A stretch of DNA of 64,000 nt. Source: Lumnitzera littorea (lineage: Eukaryota; Streptophyta; Magnoliopsida; Myrtales; Combretaceae). Each line of letters begins with the position of its first letter. Position 1 is the stretch's first letter. Location of the stretch: contig JAMXBB010000007.1 in assembly GCA_024138015.1 (NCBI GenBank), positions 84,788,984-84,852,983 of the forward strand, written 5' to 3'. This document shows, one piece after another, positions 45,461-59,524 of this stretch. The position numbers and the translations under genes are program-made. The notes beneath the pieces were generated by a model that saw only the letters and a list, made by a program, of their open reading frames with translations, was not told the DNA's origin and did no database searches.

Positions 45461-47880
45461 AACCTTAAACAATTATAATGCCACTTTCTTTTGCAGTAAA
45501 GTTAGTTTTCGGTAATGAAAATTAGATTTTCATGTTTTTCCCAGAAGATTATTTTGCTCATAAATCTATATTATGTAGCATTTTATATAACTTTAAACGG
45601 AAACGTGAAAGATAAAAAGATATACACATCTAGTATAGAGTACGTATTGTATGTAAAAAAATAAGGGGAAAAAAGCGTCAATATTAAACAAATATTGGTA
45701 GGCATCTTTGAAGTATCAGATGCCAAGTCTCATGTGTTTGATATGTATATTCGACTCCTTTTATATTTTACTATTTCTACGATACATTAATAGTGTATAG
45801 AATGTATATATCGGGTGTATAGGCCAAGTATTAATGTCTTAAATATCCTGTACTATATTCTCTTATAGGTTAAAGTACAAACATCACAGATATAGTATAG
45901 GGCCTCCTATCCTACCTGCATAGATGTTATCATCATATATTAAGTATATTAGTTTGTAAAGGGGTAATTTTAGTTGCAACTAATTGCATTTGATAAAACA
46001 ACCATGGCAACTTAATATACTTAACTAATGAAAAACAAATTATATGCCCACCGTTGCCACCTTATCTCTATGACCTATGGTCATGAGCCATACAGTAGTC
46101 ACGACCTAGGTTGGTAGCATCCCGGGGGGAAGTGGTGGTGGTGTGGGTGGTTGGGATTGGCCTTTGGCACCAATTTATTTTTTGTTTTGTTGTTTCTATT
46201 TTAAATATTTTTAATTATTGTACTAACTTAATTTGTCTGTAATTTCATAAAGGATTAAGGCAGTTGTTAAAAATAACACTAAAAAATAATCCATATATTT
46301 TAGGATTTATTAGACATTATAAAAATGTAATTGTATGAAAATAATATAAAAATTTTCAACCTTTACTAGACGAGACACTCATTGAGGATAACACAAAGAT
46401 ATTATTTACATTTCTTAAGGTCGATTAGACATTTTAAAAAAAATTGCATAAAAGATATAAATTCTTAACATCTTATTAAGTGCCTGAAGAGCCTCATAAT
46501 CATATATATATATGTATATATATATATTTAAGAGAATGCCAATGGCATTTCTTTTTCTAATTCTTAGAGGACATTTGATATTATTCTTTATTAAAAAAAA
46601 GAAAAGAAAAAATGTGGTCAAAGTTCTAATTAGAGGTAGCTAATTCTAGGGGTGAGTGAGGTATAGGAGGATCAAGGCACGAGGATCTATCTACATTCCA
46701 TCTTATAAGTACAAGTTTCTAATTTTTGGAATCGAAATCTATCTTATAGTAAGTTGAAATTACCTAATAACTTGTATCCTGTAAAACTTATAAGATATAA
46801 GGTATATTGTGAAACATGTAAATTTTTTTCAATTTTCCAACAAATTTCAATTTCACATACATTTTTGTATCAATTTCTTGTTATATCTTTTTTTTTTTTC
46901 ATGCTAATATTAAATGACACTCTTTATTACCAAATGAAACAAACAAATAAATAATTAAGTAGCAAACAAATGAGAGTGTATGCATAAAAGAACGGGTAAA
47001 ATGTATGAACACTCCTTAAAAACTATAAAAATTGCATGGAATTCCAAATTTTTAAAAGGTCAACACTTACCCCCCTCAAACAGCTGTGGACCCCTCTTGC
47101 TTTATGAATTGGCTGCCTATGTGTCAAATGTAGCTGGTATAGATAAAAAGATACTGAAAATAAAAGCCATCTCAAATATTTTTATGTTGATAAGGTAAAT
47201 GAATCCATTTAATTTTATATTGGCTTGACCTTCTTTTTCAATTTCTTACCCGACTTCAAACGCAAACGAGCCTAGCGACCCTTAAACATCAAAATAATGA
47301 TCCTTTTATGAAAATAAAAAGAAAAATCCAAAATACTTCAGCAACAAAGGGGGAAATAAAAATTGAACCCAACGTCTTAGCGTGAATAATCCTCCTCCAT
47401 AACAATTATGCAAAATGATTGCATATTAATAAACAACATTATAAAAAAAGCGCCACTCTAGATGACTCTCCTTCATAGGTAAAGAAGATATTAACACATC
47501 CAGTTTACACAACCTTACAAATTCTCCGAGTTACAATATACAGCATCTTATATGGTGCTTTTATAGATTAGCATTGAACATTCCGACATAGTCTAATAGA
47601 GGAATGCTTGCAACGGAGGGTTTAACAATGGGGATTGATAAAAAGCAGTATCGCAAATTTGAACGAGTCATTTTCGTTCAATTCTTTATGAACATTGATA
47701 ACAACACCAGTACGACCATTATATTAACAACTATAGCTTTTATATTATTAGTTTTTTAGAGGATAGCATTTTACTTCTATAACTCTCTAGTACAAGATAT
47801 GAACTACTCACAAATTAGTATTGATGTTAAAGGAAAAAAATTTAAAAATTCTTTTCAAAAGAAGACTTTAAAATTCTCCT
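45461..47880. other. AT-rich intergenic DNA
   Basis: Contains an AT run (about 46502-46528) and a GGTGGT-rich patch (about 46126-46155). The frame at 46980-47198 has no family resemblance. No gene supported. Confidence 0.6.
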
Positions 47881-48230
47881 TTCGAAATTCTAACTTTTAC
47901 CTTACTATGCTCTTTGGTAGTGTTCCATGCAACAACTACGTAAGCTCTTGAGGTTTTGAAATTTTTGGTTGTTTATGAGGTTAAGTCAAAAGTTAAAAAA
48001 GAATACAAGACCAATATAAAATTAAATGCATTCATTTTCTAAATCAGCATATAAATTCGAAATTCTAACTTTTACCTTGCTATGCTCTTTGGTAGTGTTC
48101 CATGCAACAACTTCGTAAGCTCTTGAGGTTTTGAAATTTTTGGTTGTTTATGAGGTTAAGTCAAAAGTTAAAAAAGAATACAAGACCAATATAAAATTAA
48201 ATGCATTCATTTTCTAAATCAGCATATAAA
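47881..48230. repeat. 175-bp tandem duplication, nearly identical
   Basis: TTCGAAATTCTAAC starts at 47881 and at 48056, and TTCGA recurs at 48231, giving an exact 175-base period. Only two substitutions were seen between copies, CTTACTATG/CTTGCTATG and AACTACG/AACTTCG. It is non-coding and is the youngest-looking change in the window. Confidence 0.95.
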
Positions 48231-48815
48231 TTCGAGGTGACATTTATTTTTCCTATTTTATTACCCTTGATAGTTGCATTTGACACGTAAGCAATCAATT
48301 CCTAGACTAAGTGGGACCCAATACCATTTGATGGGTATCAGTACTCGCTTTTTAAAAATTTGGGGATCCATATAATTTCCATAGTTTTCAAGCGGTGTTT
48401 GCATAATTTATCCTTAAAAAAAAAAAGAAAACATAAGTTCATTAGAATTAATTATAAATATTGTTTCTTGAAGCTTAAGGTTGTTGTTTTTAGGTATAGA
48501 TTATTAGTTTAAGGTTGGTATTGGATTCGGGCCTTTTTTTTTTTTTTTATAACATCAATATAATATTGTTTTTATTTTTCTAGTTTTATTAATTGAAGAA
48601 AATATAATATTCCTTTTTCATTTATATTATGTTATTTGATAAATTTTAAAGAGTTGGAATAAGGTAATTTGAAGCTTAGAATTTGTACTTTTTATATCTT
48701 AAAATACATATTTCAAAGTGGGTATAAGATATTTTTACCTTATCTTATAAGAGTAATTTCTTAAAAATTGATATACGAAGTTGGTTTATGATGCTAAATA
48801 TCCATTTAGAGTATG

Positions 48816-49064
48816 TTTGGTGGAGCAGGGTACTCACTCTCAGCTTAAGCAAACTACCATTTTTTATTGAAATTAACAGTTCTCATTCTGATTTTGACAC
48901 TGGCAGTCCTCGTTTTGATTATAGAATCGAGGATTCTTAGTTTCGAGTTCCATGGTCCTAAAGCCACCAAATTTATCCACTTTTCAATTCTGGTTGGTGA
49001 AACATTCCAATTAGGTTTCTTGATTAATTTTTCGTTCCATTTTCATGGAACCGAATCACCAAAT
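48816..49064. mobile_element. possible small MITE-like element
   Basis: Left TTTGGTGGAGC and right GAATCACCAAA are short inverted ends around about 250 bp, with an inner hairpin GTTCCAT...ATGGAAC (about 49033-49050). The frame 48867-49073 falls inside and is not a gene. No target duplication was confirmed. Confidence 0.35.
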
Positions 49065-49080
49065 AAACCCTAGCACTAGA

Positions 49081-52000
49081 ATCGGTAGTTGTTCCCACAA
49101 CTGGCTTGTTTCTAGCCGAGACTGTAATTAAATTCATCTATATCGGATCTATTTTACGCACACGTAAATACATGTGTGGTCTCTTGTTTCGACTCTAGGT
49201 ACGAAGCGAATCCAAAATATATCTGTTTCTACATTTGCCAGCCAAACAGACCTAAGAATCGGATAAATACATGCAAGAATTTATTTGCTACAGATGTAAT
49301 ATCTTGTGTTCACGAAATGAGAGGATGGACCTCTTATTTTTTCTTTGAGGGTCCCGGTTGCAGGAAGAAGAGAGATATTGCAAAGAGAAGCAGAGGGCAT
49401 ATCATTCCAAAACAAAGCAAAAGCTAGTGCGGAAGAAAAGGGGGTCTGGTAAAGTCAGACATGAAGTGACATGATATGAAATGAATGCCTTAACAGACAT
49501 GATTTTGACGTTTCAGATTCTATGTCATAACGATCACCACAGCCAGAGTAGAGCCAGCCCAGCCGTATCCCTTTTCTCCACCACCAATTGTTTTGTTCAA
49601 TGTATATATATATTTTTTAACTCCCTTTTTTATACAACAGTTGATGATAAAAGAAATTATCCTAAACTTGAGGATAATTTTTTTCCTTTTTCTTTAAAAG
49701 CATTTTATAAATTAGAGTAGTTATAGTTAGAAATTGAAAAAAAAAAAAATATTAAAATCAATTGCATGGGTTAATTTTAATAAAATCAATTCCAGAGTCG
49801 GATATGGTATCCTAATTTTAATATCCGCACCTTATCCTATAGGAGAAGGTTTCGAAAAATTACTACTTCGAAACATATTTTGTTATTCTTATTACATACT
49901 CAAAACCTATTTGATAGAATAAGGTCTGGATAGATACAATATGTGATAGGATTACCCGCTCTCTCTTAATATATACTTGAATATTTGTTTTTTTTTTTTT
50001 TAATAAAACTTTTTACGGGAGCTAGAATTCAAATGAAACTTGTGATTATCAAAGAGGGGACCAAAAGAGAGAGAAAGAGGAAAAAAAAAATTTGAATATG
50101 ATAGGAAGGATGATTTAATTCCTTAATAATCAATGGCATAATAGAAGCCCGATTATATATATATATATATATATATATATTGATATATTTATTTTTGACC
50201 TATTTAACTCATATGTGCAAAATCGATAAATTCGGTTAAAAATATAAGTTTCTATTGAGTTTAACATGTAAAATTGATTAAAAACGTAAGTTTCTATAAA
50301 AAAGTGATTTTTATACAAGTTAACTTGAAAAGGTCTTATAAAAAAATCATAAATTTATAAAATCATATAGATAAAATTACGATTTTGATAATCATATATA
50401 TATGGTTCTTTCGGTAATTAGGCTTTTAATTCAATTTAATACTATGGGCTGATATCTTAGGTTAGTGATAAAGTCTATGAAATTAGCCCAATTAGGAATG
50501 TTTTAGGGAGATATAGCTTGGTAGGCTCAGAATGGAGATTATTGAACCGAATTTTTCACTCTAGGTCTTACTTAGTTATCTTATGTGCAAAAAAAAGATT
50601 CAAAAACAGTTTTTTTTGGGCTTATTTAAGCTTCATCTGGTCTTATCGGGACTTGAGGAGGCTCAGTTGATCTTTAAGCTAAATAATGATGATAATGGAC
50701 CTACTTTAATTGATAAAAGCCTTAAGCATACTTGAACTCATATCTAAGCTTATAAAAGCTAAAGAAAATTATAAACTTTAATAATAAGGTTTAATCTCAA
50801 CCATCTATCTTGGAGCCATCTAATGGATGTTATCAACTTCTAAACTTTATAAATAAGAGCTTCTTCTCTCATTTGGTTTATTTAGAACATTGGTAAGCTT
50901 AAAACAAATACCATAGCTCTACTGAAATCATTTTAGAGAGAATCAAATAAGTAATTTGATAAAGAGCGATTCAAGAATGATTAAGAACATTGACTTTGAT
51001 TTATTATCATATGTGTGTATGCAAGATATTAAGTTTGCCCATTCTTTTTCTTACGCCTCTTTCTAATGACATGCTTTTACGTATTATTAGTTCAAGACAT
51101 TTCCTAAGTTGACTGATACTCTCGCTACATGTGATCAACCAATTACAGTAACTCTACCGTACACCATACGTATCTCACTTGTTGATGTATTAAAGAATCA
51201 AAGGAAGATAGCGTTGTTTTTTTTCTTTTTGTGCAAATATTCCGTTCCATCTATTTTACAGCTTTAAGTATTAGTTTGTGCATCGTCATATGTAATATAG
51301 GAATAATCTAGGTTTTCTATTGCCACAATTCCTATGAGGATCAATATAAATTTAAAGTTAAAATCTTTAGAAAGTAAAAAGAAAAAAAAACCACTATCAC
51401 AATCAAAGTAGAAATCGATAATCTTTATTATCTCTTACTATAGTTATAAAAAGCACAAATTAAATCGACTAAGCTTGTAATCTTTACAAACTATACCAAC
51501 ATCCTACTTTTTGAAAACTCAATACTTACACTTTTGGTCTTGCTTATGTTGATGCTCACGTGGCTAGATTGTTGATGTGCCATCACCAAATCAATATTAG
51601 TAATAATTATATTTAAATACCATAAGTGTGTCTATATATCAATTTAAATAAATAAAATAAAATTCAAAAAAATATTGAAAAAAGAAAAAAATGTTGACCA
51701 TGTTTTATAGGAAATGGATAATCCCCACTTACTTTTTTGAATTTCCTTTCATTTACCCCTTGAGATATTATCACGTGTAAGTAATGGTTAAAATTATAAA
51801 AAATATAATAATATTATAATAATGTCACATGATATTTAAAAAATCTAGAAAATCTCAATTATTAATTGATAAATAGAGGGAAATTGAGGAAATAATAAAT
51901 GGGGAAGAATCAAATCCGGTTTTACACATATTACATATATATATTTACTATAGATATATAATAATTAAATGAATTTACAAAAATTAAAAAAAAAAGGAAA

Positions 52001-52605
52001 AAGAAAAAAAGAAGAAGATGGAAATTAAAAGAAAAGAAAGAAGCTTTTGACTTCCTGAAGGCTGGGGTGGCTGATGAGTGAAAAGGGGGGGAAAAAAAAA
52101 GTATCTGAATTTATTCTCATTCTATCTTTATAAAAACTTAGTTCCGTCTAGTGTTCTTTGACTCGGCATCATGTCGTGGCGGACATTTTAAGAATAAAAA
52201 CATGGAAGGATTCTTCATTTGGTTTTAAGCTCACCATGGATATTTAAGAAAAGCTCACCTATGCAGACAAGAAGAATAAAGGAAGGAATCAAATTGCTCA
52301 TCATGTGTTGAGATGAATATGAGCTTAACCGATGGAACCTTATTCAGTAGCATTATGGAGAATCATGATATACTTTCAGAAACTGAGGGTTTAAGATTTC
52401 CCTCTTGCATGGCAATTTGCCCTCATAACATGAATTGGTACCTAAACAATAAGTACGAAAGTTCTCTGTATTGCGTATATAGCTTCTACGTAAAATTCAC
52501 ATACGTTGTCCTAAAGAGGTCACTATTGGGACTTTCGATATGCCTAATCTTTTTTATTTTTTATTTTTATTTTTAAAGGAAAGATTTTGCTATAACCTTA
52601 GATCA
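49081..52605. other. AT-rich intergenic DNA
   Basis: Includes an AT run (50154-50180) and a long purine-rich tract (51984-52046). No frame with family resemblance. Confidence 0.6.
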
Positions 52606-52610
52606 CATAG

Positions 52611-55148
52611 TGAAACACCCTAATAGTTTAATACTTCTTTTAAATTATAAACTCACTTAAGTTAGAAATTGAAAAATAAGGTCCCAAATTATTTAATCCT
52701 AGCATCCTTAATTCATATATATATTAATTATATTAAATTTTATTTTTTATACAAAGGATCTAATAATTTTTAGTACTTTACATTATAACATTTACATTAA
52801 AATTTATTTATCCTACGTGACATATATATATATATATATATACCTATTTTATTCTTATTTTCTTTTTCTATATATATATATTTTCTACCCTATTTTTTAA
52901 AAAATCCTAAAACCTATGCTAAAACCCTACCCTAAACCCCAATTCATTTCTTATTCAACTTCATTTTTTTTTCCTTCCTTCTTCTCTCTCTCGCTTGCAT
53001 CTATTCTCTCTCCCTCTCCCTGTCTCCTTTTCGCTCTCTTCCTCCCTCATAAACTCCCTTGTCTCCCTACTTCTCTCTCTCCCTCTATTCAGCATCCCCG
53101 ACCCCACATTCCCTAGTCCTAATTCTTAAACCGGACCCTATTCCTTAGTTCTCTCTATCCTTTCCCTCAATTTCTAACTCTCTTGCCACATTCAATTTCA
53201 GCTCCCTAAATTCTTAATCACACTCGTAGGACTATAGTCTTTTTCAAAGCTCTCATTCCTTCGTAATTCATTTTCCACATTTAGTAAATATAATTTCTTT
53301 TTAATTTATTTAAGTTTATTATTTACGGATTGTAATTTCGTATTATTGTTTATGTTAGGTTTTGTTCGTGCTTTCCAATAATCTCATTCCAATTGCAATT
53401 TTTGCAAGCCTTTCCAAATTCAATTTAGGTACCATATAGTATAATATTATTATTTTATTTATTATTTCCGTTGTTAGTGTTAAATTAAGTATTGTTAATA
53501 TTCGATTACCAATATTAAACTATTTAATTGATTATCATGTTATATATCATGTTATATAGAAGTATTTTATATAAAGGTTACCGTCGTATATACTTTATCG
53601 CGTTTTAGATATTGGTTATAGATATATAAATATTGGGGCCAAGTTTCTATTTATTTACGTAGTATGTTAGTGATTGTATTCTACGTAAGTCCTTTATGTT
53701 GAATTAGTAAATTATGAGTCATTTCTATTGTTAGTACGATTTATTATTATTATCGATGTTTTCGTGATCTAATTATTTTATCACGTAGTATTATAGCATA
53801 TTATATTATACATAATATGTCCGTTTTATTTGTTGATGATTACTACATCATTTCCTCATGAGTTATTACGAATCCTATTATTTTTCTAAGTAAGTATGTA
53901 TTATTTATTTATCATATCAATTCAATAATCTGAATTATCTGATACTTTAATTATGTGTCTATTTCATACTTTCTTTTATATATAGATGAACATATATATA
54001 TATATATATATTATGTACTTTACGAGTTACCATAAAAGTGATCTTATATATATATATATATATATTAATGTTGCCTTTTTAGTTTACTCATATCATGTTA
54101 TTACTATTATTTGACTTAACGATTTCTTTCAGAACCTTGATTGAGTAGATTATAAGCTCTTAGATTACTTCTAGGTAGGATTTAGCTTTAGAATGCTTAA
54201 GGGTTAACATGCTACTTGTTTCTTTTAGATTCGTAGTGTTCAAGTTAAGATCAGAGTATTGTTTTCGACCTTGGAGTAATTTTAGGTATGTGGTGTTGAT
54301 TGTTGCTTGTGTTTGATAGGAATCGGTAATCAAACCAGACTAAATCTATATTTGACCTAATTACTTTGGTTTGCTAATTTTGTTTGATTCACTCACTCTA
54401 GGGGCCCGTAGTGGCAGTTCCCTAGAGGAGCAATCACTAATCATGTGCGAGGTTTCCCTAGTAGACTTTTATATGGGATGACGCAATTAGAATATTAGGT
54501 TTTTGACTCTAGTTTATGGGCTTAAAGGACTTAAAGGAAAGCAGATAGTTATATCCACCTACGTATGTGGGCAAAGACTAAGTGTGCTGGGGTTTGAATA
54601 CCCCTTTCTTGTTCTGTAGGTCTAAAATGAGATAATTAAACTACTGATTGAATTATCTCCCATTAACTGTATATTTGTATGGGAATGATTTGTCTAGCAT
54701 GCATATGTGTTTGTACACCTGTATTGGGTTTCGACTCATTCTTTTCTCTTTCAGGTACTAGCTTTGAGGACCTTTTTATTTATGAGGAGACGTTTGTCGA
54801 CCACATCCAAGAGGAAGATGGAGTTGAGTATCTATATTTCGATTATGACTAGATAGGGTGATATTTATGTTACTGATGGTTTATGTTTTATTGGAGATTT
54901 TGCATGTTAAGGAGATGGACTCCTTTCGATATCTGAGGATTTTAGTCATTTGACATATCTTATATTTTGGTTGTAGGGTTATATGGGGTTATGAGTGGAT
55001 GTAGTTTCTCACTCCTTTATGAATATTTATATATTGTGTATTGTGATTTTTTCTTGTTTCGATTGTAGACTTAGAAAACTTTATATATTCCGAACTAGTT
55101 AGAATATGTGGCGAGTTGTAGCGCCATTTAGAGTCTGGAGATGTTACA
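52611..55148 (+). mobile_element. solo LTR, 2538 bp, Del/Tekay-like, with perfect target duplication
   Basis: Begins TGAAACACCC and ends GATGTTACA, the inverted TGTAACACCC...GTTACA form of large chromovirus LTRs. It is bounded by identical CATAG at 52606-52610 and 55149-55153, the 5-bp duplication expected for LTR elements. It contains AT-rich upstream DNA, a transcript-start-like CCTAAACCCC and a long CT-rich leader (about 52975-53100), but no gag or pol. The short frame 52916-53116 is leader sequence. The element interior was most likely lost by LTR-LTR recombination. Confidence 0.85.
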
Positions 55149-55391
55149 CATAGCATGGACAAAACAATATAGAACTGATAACAAAATTCATAAGTAAATT
55201 ACAGCGTGGATGATTCAACACCGCTAGCCCAAGATCCAATAATATGTGATGCAACATTGAAAATTTGTCTTCTATTAGATTAAAAACACATAATCCAATC
55301 ATCACAATAAATATGACCATCAATAAAACTCAAAACCATCTTAATTATACTCCAATAAATCCATGGTTGTGATTGTCTATATCTTTGAAAA

Positions 55392-56151
55392 GATAAATTA
55401 TATGGACTAATCCTAAAAACTTAAAAAAAATGCACCGATCTCTAGTTTTTTATAAAGTTAGTGCTTTGCCTCCTTAGAAAGTTGTTGTGGCAGCTTATGG
55501 GGAAATTTTAGCTAACATGACAACACATGGATATTGACATGGTATTTACCTAAATATATTTAACGAATTAATTTTGAAGAAGTGACAAGAATAAAGAAAA
55601 TAAAAAGAAAAATAATCTCCAACCATTCTTTGAATACTTCTCTCTTTCTCTCTCCTCTATATGTACGTACAAGCTGCAATTTTTGTTGATATAGGTGTAA
55701 TATTACGGAACTTTATAAGTTTGAATTTTGTCTCAGTGTTCATTATAAAGTGAAGTCATCATATCAACAAAAATGGTAACTAACTAATTTTAATTTAGTG
55801 CTAAATTGTAGAAGTTAATAGATACCTATGTATCCACATGACTAATATTCATGTTCAGTAGTCGAGAATTCAGGATAATAATTTTCATATATGCTGTTGT
55901 TTTTAGCTGTGTTTGTATTGTAGGAATTAAAAGATTTCGATTTTTCTTTTTATTGTTTATATTTTTATTTGCTTAAAATTATTTAATTAAATATATTTAA
56001 GTAAATGCCATGCAAATATTCATGTGTCACCATGCTAAAATTTTCACATATAACGCCATGCTGGCTTTTTAAGGAAGGTAAAAATTAACTTTTTACAAAA
56101 CTAGGATCTATATAATTTTTAAAATTTTCAGGATTGATATGTATATTTAAC
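55392..56151. mobile_element. 760-bp element with about 190-bp inverted arms
   Basis: The left arm (55392 to about 55585) read backwards matches the right arm (about 55965-56151), including TTAAATATATTTARGTAAAT, CCATGTGTTGTCATG/TCATGTGTCACCATG, CTAAAATTT and ACTAG..ATC near the outer edge. The centre (about 55590-55960) is unpaired and holds a CT-rich run. No coding capacity. It is a MITE or foldback type; no clear target duplication was found, so the superfamily is open. Confidence 0.75.
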
Positions 56152-57249
56152 TTTTTTTTTAATATTATATAACATTATCATGATAAGATTTTTTTTTTCT
56201 TAAAGGAATAAATATGAAAAATATACAATCACCACAAACACCCCTTAAGTGGACATACATGAGTACCAAACCAAATGGAGACTTATGAGACCAAGTCAAT
56301 CGAAGACCATGATGGATTGATAAGGACTTAATTTATCTTGTATGATTTCTCTAGATCATTACATAAACAACCGTGAACAAGATTTATTGCATATTCCTTT
56401 TGTGCTATATTAATTAAAATATTCAATTAAGAAGAATATTTTGGGTAATCTTAATTGAATGTTATGAGTTAAGAATATTCATTTTGCGATGCTTGTGTAC
56501 GCTTGAGAGAATGCATAAGCAAATTGTGTTTTCATTAAGGTAACATTTGGTTTCCATTATATTATAATATAGGATAAGAAAAAAAATGAAAAAAAGAAGG
56601 ATAGTGCAATATCAATATTCATATAATATGTTAGGTGCACAAAGTACTACATAAGATGATGATGATAACGACGACGATTGCTATAATAATAATAATAAGT
56701 TGTTATTGTTATTTTACGTTGACATTATTTCCCATGTATGACTAATACATTAGAATAGCAATTTTAATAGTTATATTATTCATGTGATTGTATATTTATT
56801 TAAATATATTTTCTCATATCACCATAGTCTTACCACTATCATCACCGCCACCTTAACCACAGTCAATGTAACACTACCATCATCACCATCACCATCACCA
56901 TCACCATCATCATTACCATCACCATCACTATAATGCCACCAAATTTATTGAGTCCTTGCTGCTCATATAGCACAATTACAACAATAGTGAACATCCTTTG
57001 GTCCATTAGTAGTAGTAATTGTGACAATTGGATGGTACCATGTAAGAGTCATAGTTGCAATGATGGTGTAATACAATGAAGGTGTTAGTAATTTAGTAAC
57101 TTTGGTGATTGGTAGTAATAGTATTGGTGATGGTAAAGTTATGGCAGTAATGACAATATAGTAGTAGTGATGCAATGTAATGGTTGTAGTGGTAAAAGTG
57201 GTGTATCAAAATTTTGAGGTAGTAGTAATATTGGGGAAGGTTAAACTTA
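56152..57249. other. intergenic DNA with trinucleotide repeats
   Basis: GATGATGATGATAACGACGACG and AATAATAATAAT runs (about 56657-56698) and a CATCAC-type run (about 56876-56934). The - frame 56963-57175 is threonine-rich low complexity, not a gene. Confidence 0.7.
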
Positions 57250-58680
57250 GGTGCATAGGTTGGAATATTCAAATTTCTTCTTGTTATGTTGACCTAGATT
57301 CCAATGGAAGAATAAAGTTTTAGGATGGATTTAGAACTATGGTGAATAATACGAGACAACTATGGATGATAATAGGAGATTTGAATGAAATGAAGTGTAA
57401 TGAGGAGAAAAGTGGTGGAAGGCTAAAATTGCAAAGGCAAATCATTAGTTTTTTCCAAATGATTTTGGATTGCGAGTTGATTGATGTTGGATTTCAAGGA
57501 AAGAAGTATACATGGTCTAATTGATGTTTTAATGGAGTTTGGGGTGAAGAAAAGACTTGATATAGCCTAGGTTAACTAAGCTTAGTTGGAGAATTTTCCA
57601 TGAGTGCAAGTAACAAATCTATGAGTACATGGATCTAATCACTCTCCCTTGCTTGCAACTTTAAGAGTGAAGGAGAATAAAGGTACAAAGTTGTTTAGGT
57701 TTGAGCAAGGCTAGTAAAGAGTTGAGGGATACATGGAAGTTGTTCATCAAGCTTAGGATATCCGTTTTGTTAGCCTAATTTGGTGAGATTAATAAGTAGA
57801 CTAAAGGAATGCAAATTGGCCTTATTATATTAAAGTAAAAATACAGTGTGAATAATGTTAAAGAAATTGAAGATTTGCATTGCCAATTAGCTTTATTGTA
57901 GTAGTAAGATGTTTCTAATGCTCTATTGGAGGAGGAGATGTTATCAAACCAATAGTTGGCATTTACATAGTAATAGGAGGCACTTTTTGGCATCACAGGT
58001 CTCATATACATTAGTTGCAATATGGTGATGGAAATACCAAGTTTTTTTTATTGAACTACTCTCGATAGATGGGTGAAAAACAAGGTATACAAAATTAAAG
58101 ATTAGCATGGTTGTTGGAGGGAAGATGAGGCTTTGGTAGCAGAAGCCTTTTTGACCTATTTTTTTAATTTATACACCACTGATCAGCTTATTCCATCATA
58201 AGAAGTATTAAAGTAGATTAACCGTGTTACAACCGATGACTATAATGAATGGTTGATGAGTTCCCTTGAGGAGAAAGAAGCTAAAGAAGCAATGTTCTAA
58301 CTTCATAGCTCTAAAGCTCTGAGTCTAGATGGGTTCAATAGGATCTTTAGTCAATCACATTGGCAATTGCTTGGTCCATACATCTATAGGGTTGGTAATA
58401 GTTAAATGCAACAAGGCATTTTCCCTACCCTCTTTAATAAAACCGATATTGTTATTATTCTAAAAATTGCTTGTCTTGAAGAGATTTCTCAATTCCATCA
58501 AATAAGTCTTTGTAATTTTTCGTATAAGATTAAATAAAAGGGTAAGTTAATAGACTATAACCCTTTCTAAATAGTATCATGTCTCCTTTTTGAAGTACTT
58601 TTATTCTTAGTTGTCTAATACAACATAATGTTATAATAGTTTATGATGTGTTCCATTAACTAAAATTATGAAAGAGAGAG

Positions 58681-59524
58681 TGATGCGTCTCCAGATGTGA
58701 TATACCAATTAATCTTACTTGACCTATAATCTGTTAGATATGACTCATCAATCTAAACTATAAGGTTACTTACTATTATTCCTTGCTAAAGGAAATAGAT
58801 AAGAGTTAGAAGGATAGTAAGAACACTAGGGTTTTTCAAAAGAAAAACTTCTATATTTTGATAATAAAAGGTTAAGTTGTGTTTGTATATAACAAATGGG
58901 CCTTATATATTAGCCTCACTAAGGTTACAAGCATGTATGAAAAGACAAAAGGTTAATTTACAAATGGAATACATGAAATATACTAAAAAGAATAAAAGAG
59001 ATAAAGAATATTCAATACGAAAAAGTTAAGAATCCTTCTAAAATGTCGTGTTAGAAGATGCATGTTGTGTTAGAAGATGCATGTCCTATGGTGGCTAGTG
59101 TTCTGAAATATAATACAGTTTAGACAAAATGAAGAAAAAAGGGTTTGCAATCAAAGCTGACCTAATCTAGATCAAGTTGGAGCTTAGTCAATTAGTCACT
59201 AGAGGATATCTGGCTGCGATTAGGGATGAGTGTTGGTGGTTAGCTCAAGAGTTCCACTCAAACAGTTGCTTGAATTTGGTTGGCTCGGATACCATTTATG
59301 TCATGGTAATGTTGCTCAACAAGTCGGTGTGTCGGCTTGGCAACTTTAGAAACTATGCTAGCACACATGAGGGCTTGGTATTTAGGTCGACAATAGAATG
59401 AAACATGGAGGTTAGGATATGAATTCTTGTCTTAAATAGGGCTGCGTGCTAATAGTCTTTACATGAGTCCTTAGAGTCCTCTAACTCAACTGCGTATGAT
59501 TGGTTCGAGGATTGACTCTTATTA
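58681..59524. mobile_element. 844-bp insertion splitting the LINE
   Basis: LINE reverse-transcriptase similarity stops at about 58680 and resumes at about 59525. GAGAG lies at both junctions (58676-58680 and 59525-59529), a candidate 5-bp target duplication, though the site is purine-rich. On -, 59282-59294 reads TGGTATCCGAGCC, close to an initiator-Met tRNA primer site. No convincing terminal repeat pair was seen. The 74-residue frame at 59177-59401 lies inside and is not a supported gene. Confidence 0.55.
59048..59084. repeat. 19-bp tandem duplication
   Basis: GTGTTAGAAGATGCATGT occurs at 59048 and 59067, separated by one T. Confidence 0.9.

Noticed and set aside
46980..47198. 72-residue frame on +
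   Set aside because: Isolated, with no splice partners and no recognised domain.
52921..52940. CCCTAAACCCC as interstitial telomere repeat
   Set aside because: Only about two imperfect units, and they fall in the leader zone of the solo LTR where AAACCCTA-like starts are common.
56876..56934. CATCAC-type repeats considered as a CRISPR-like or satellite array
   Set aside because: Unit length is three to six bases with no spacers. It is a microsatellite.
59177..59401. 74-residue frame in the LINE region
   Set aside because: It lies wholly in the 844-bp insertion and includes the complement of a primer-site-like motif. No protein family resemblance.
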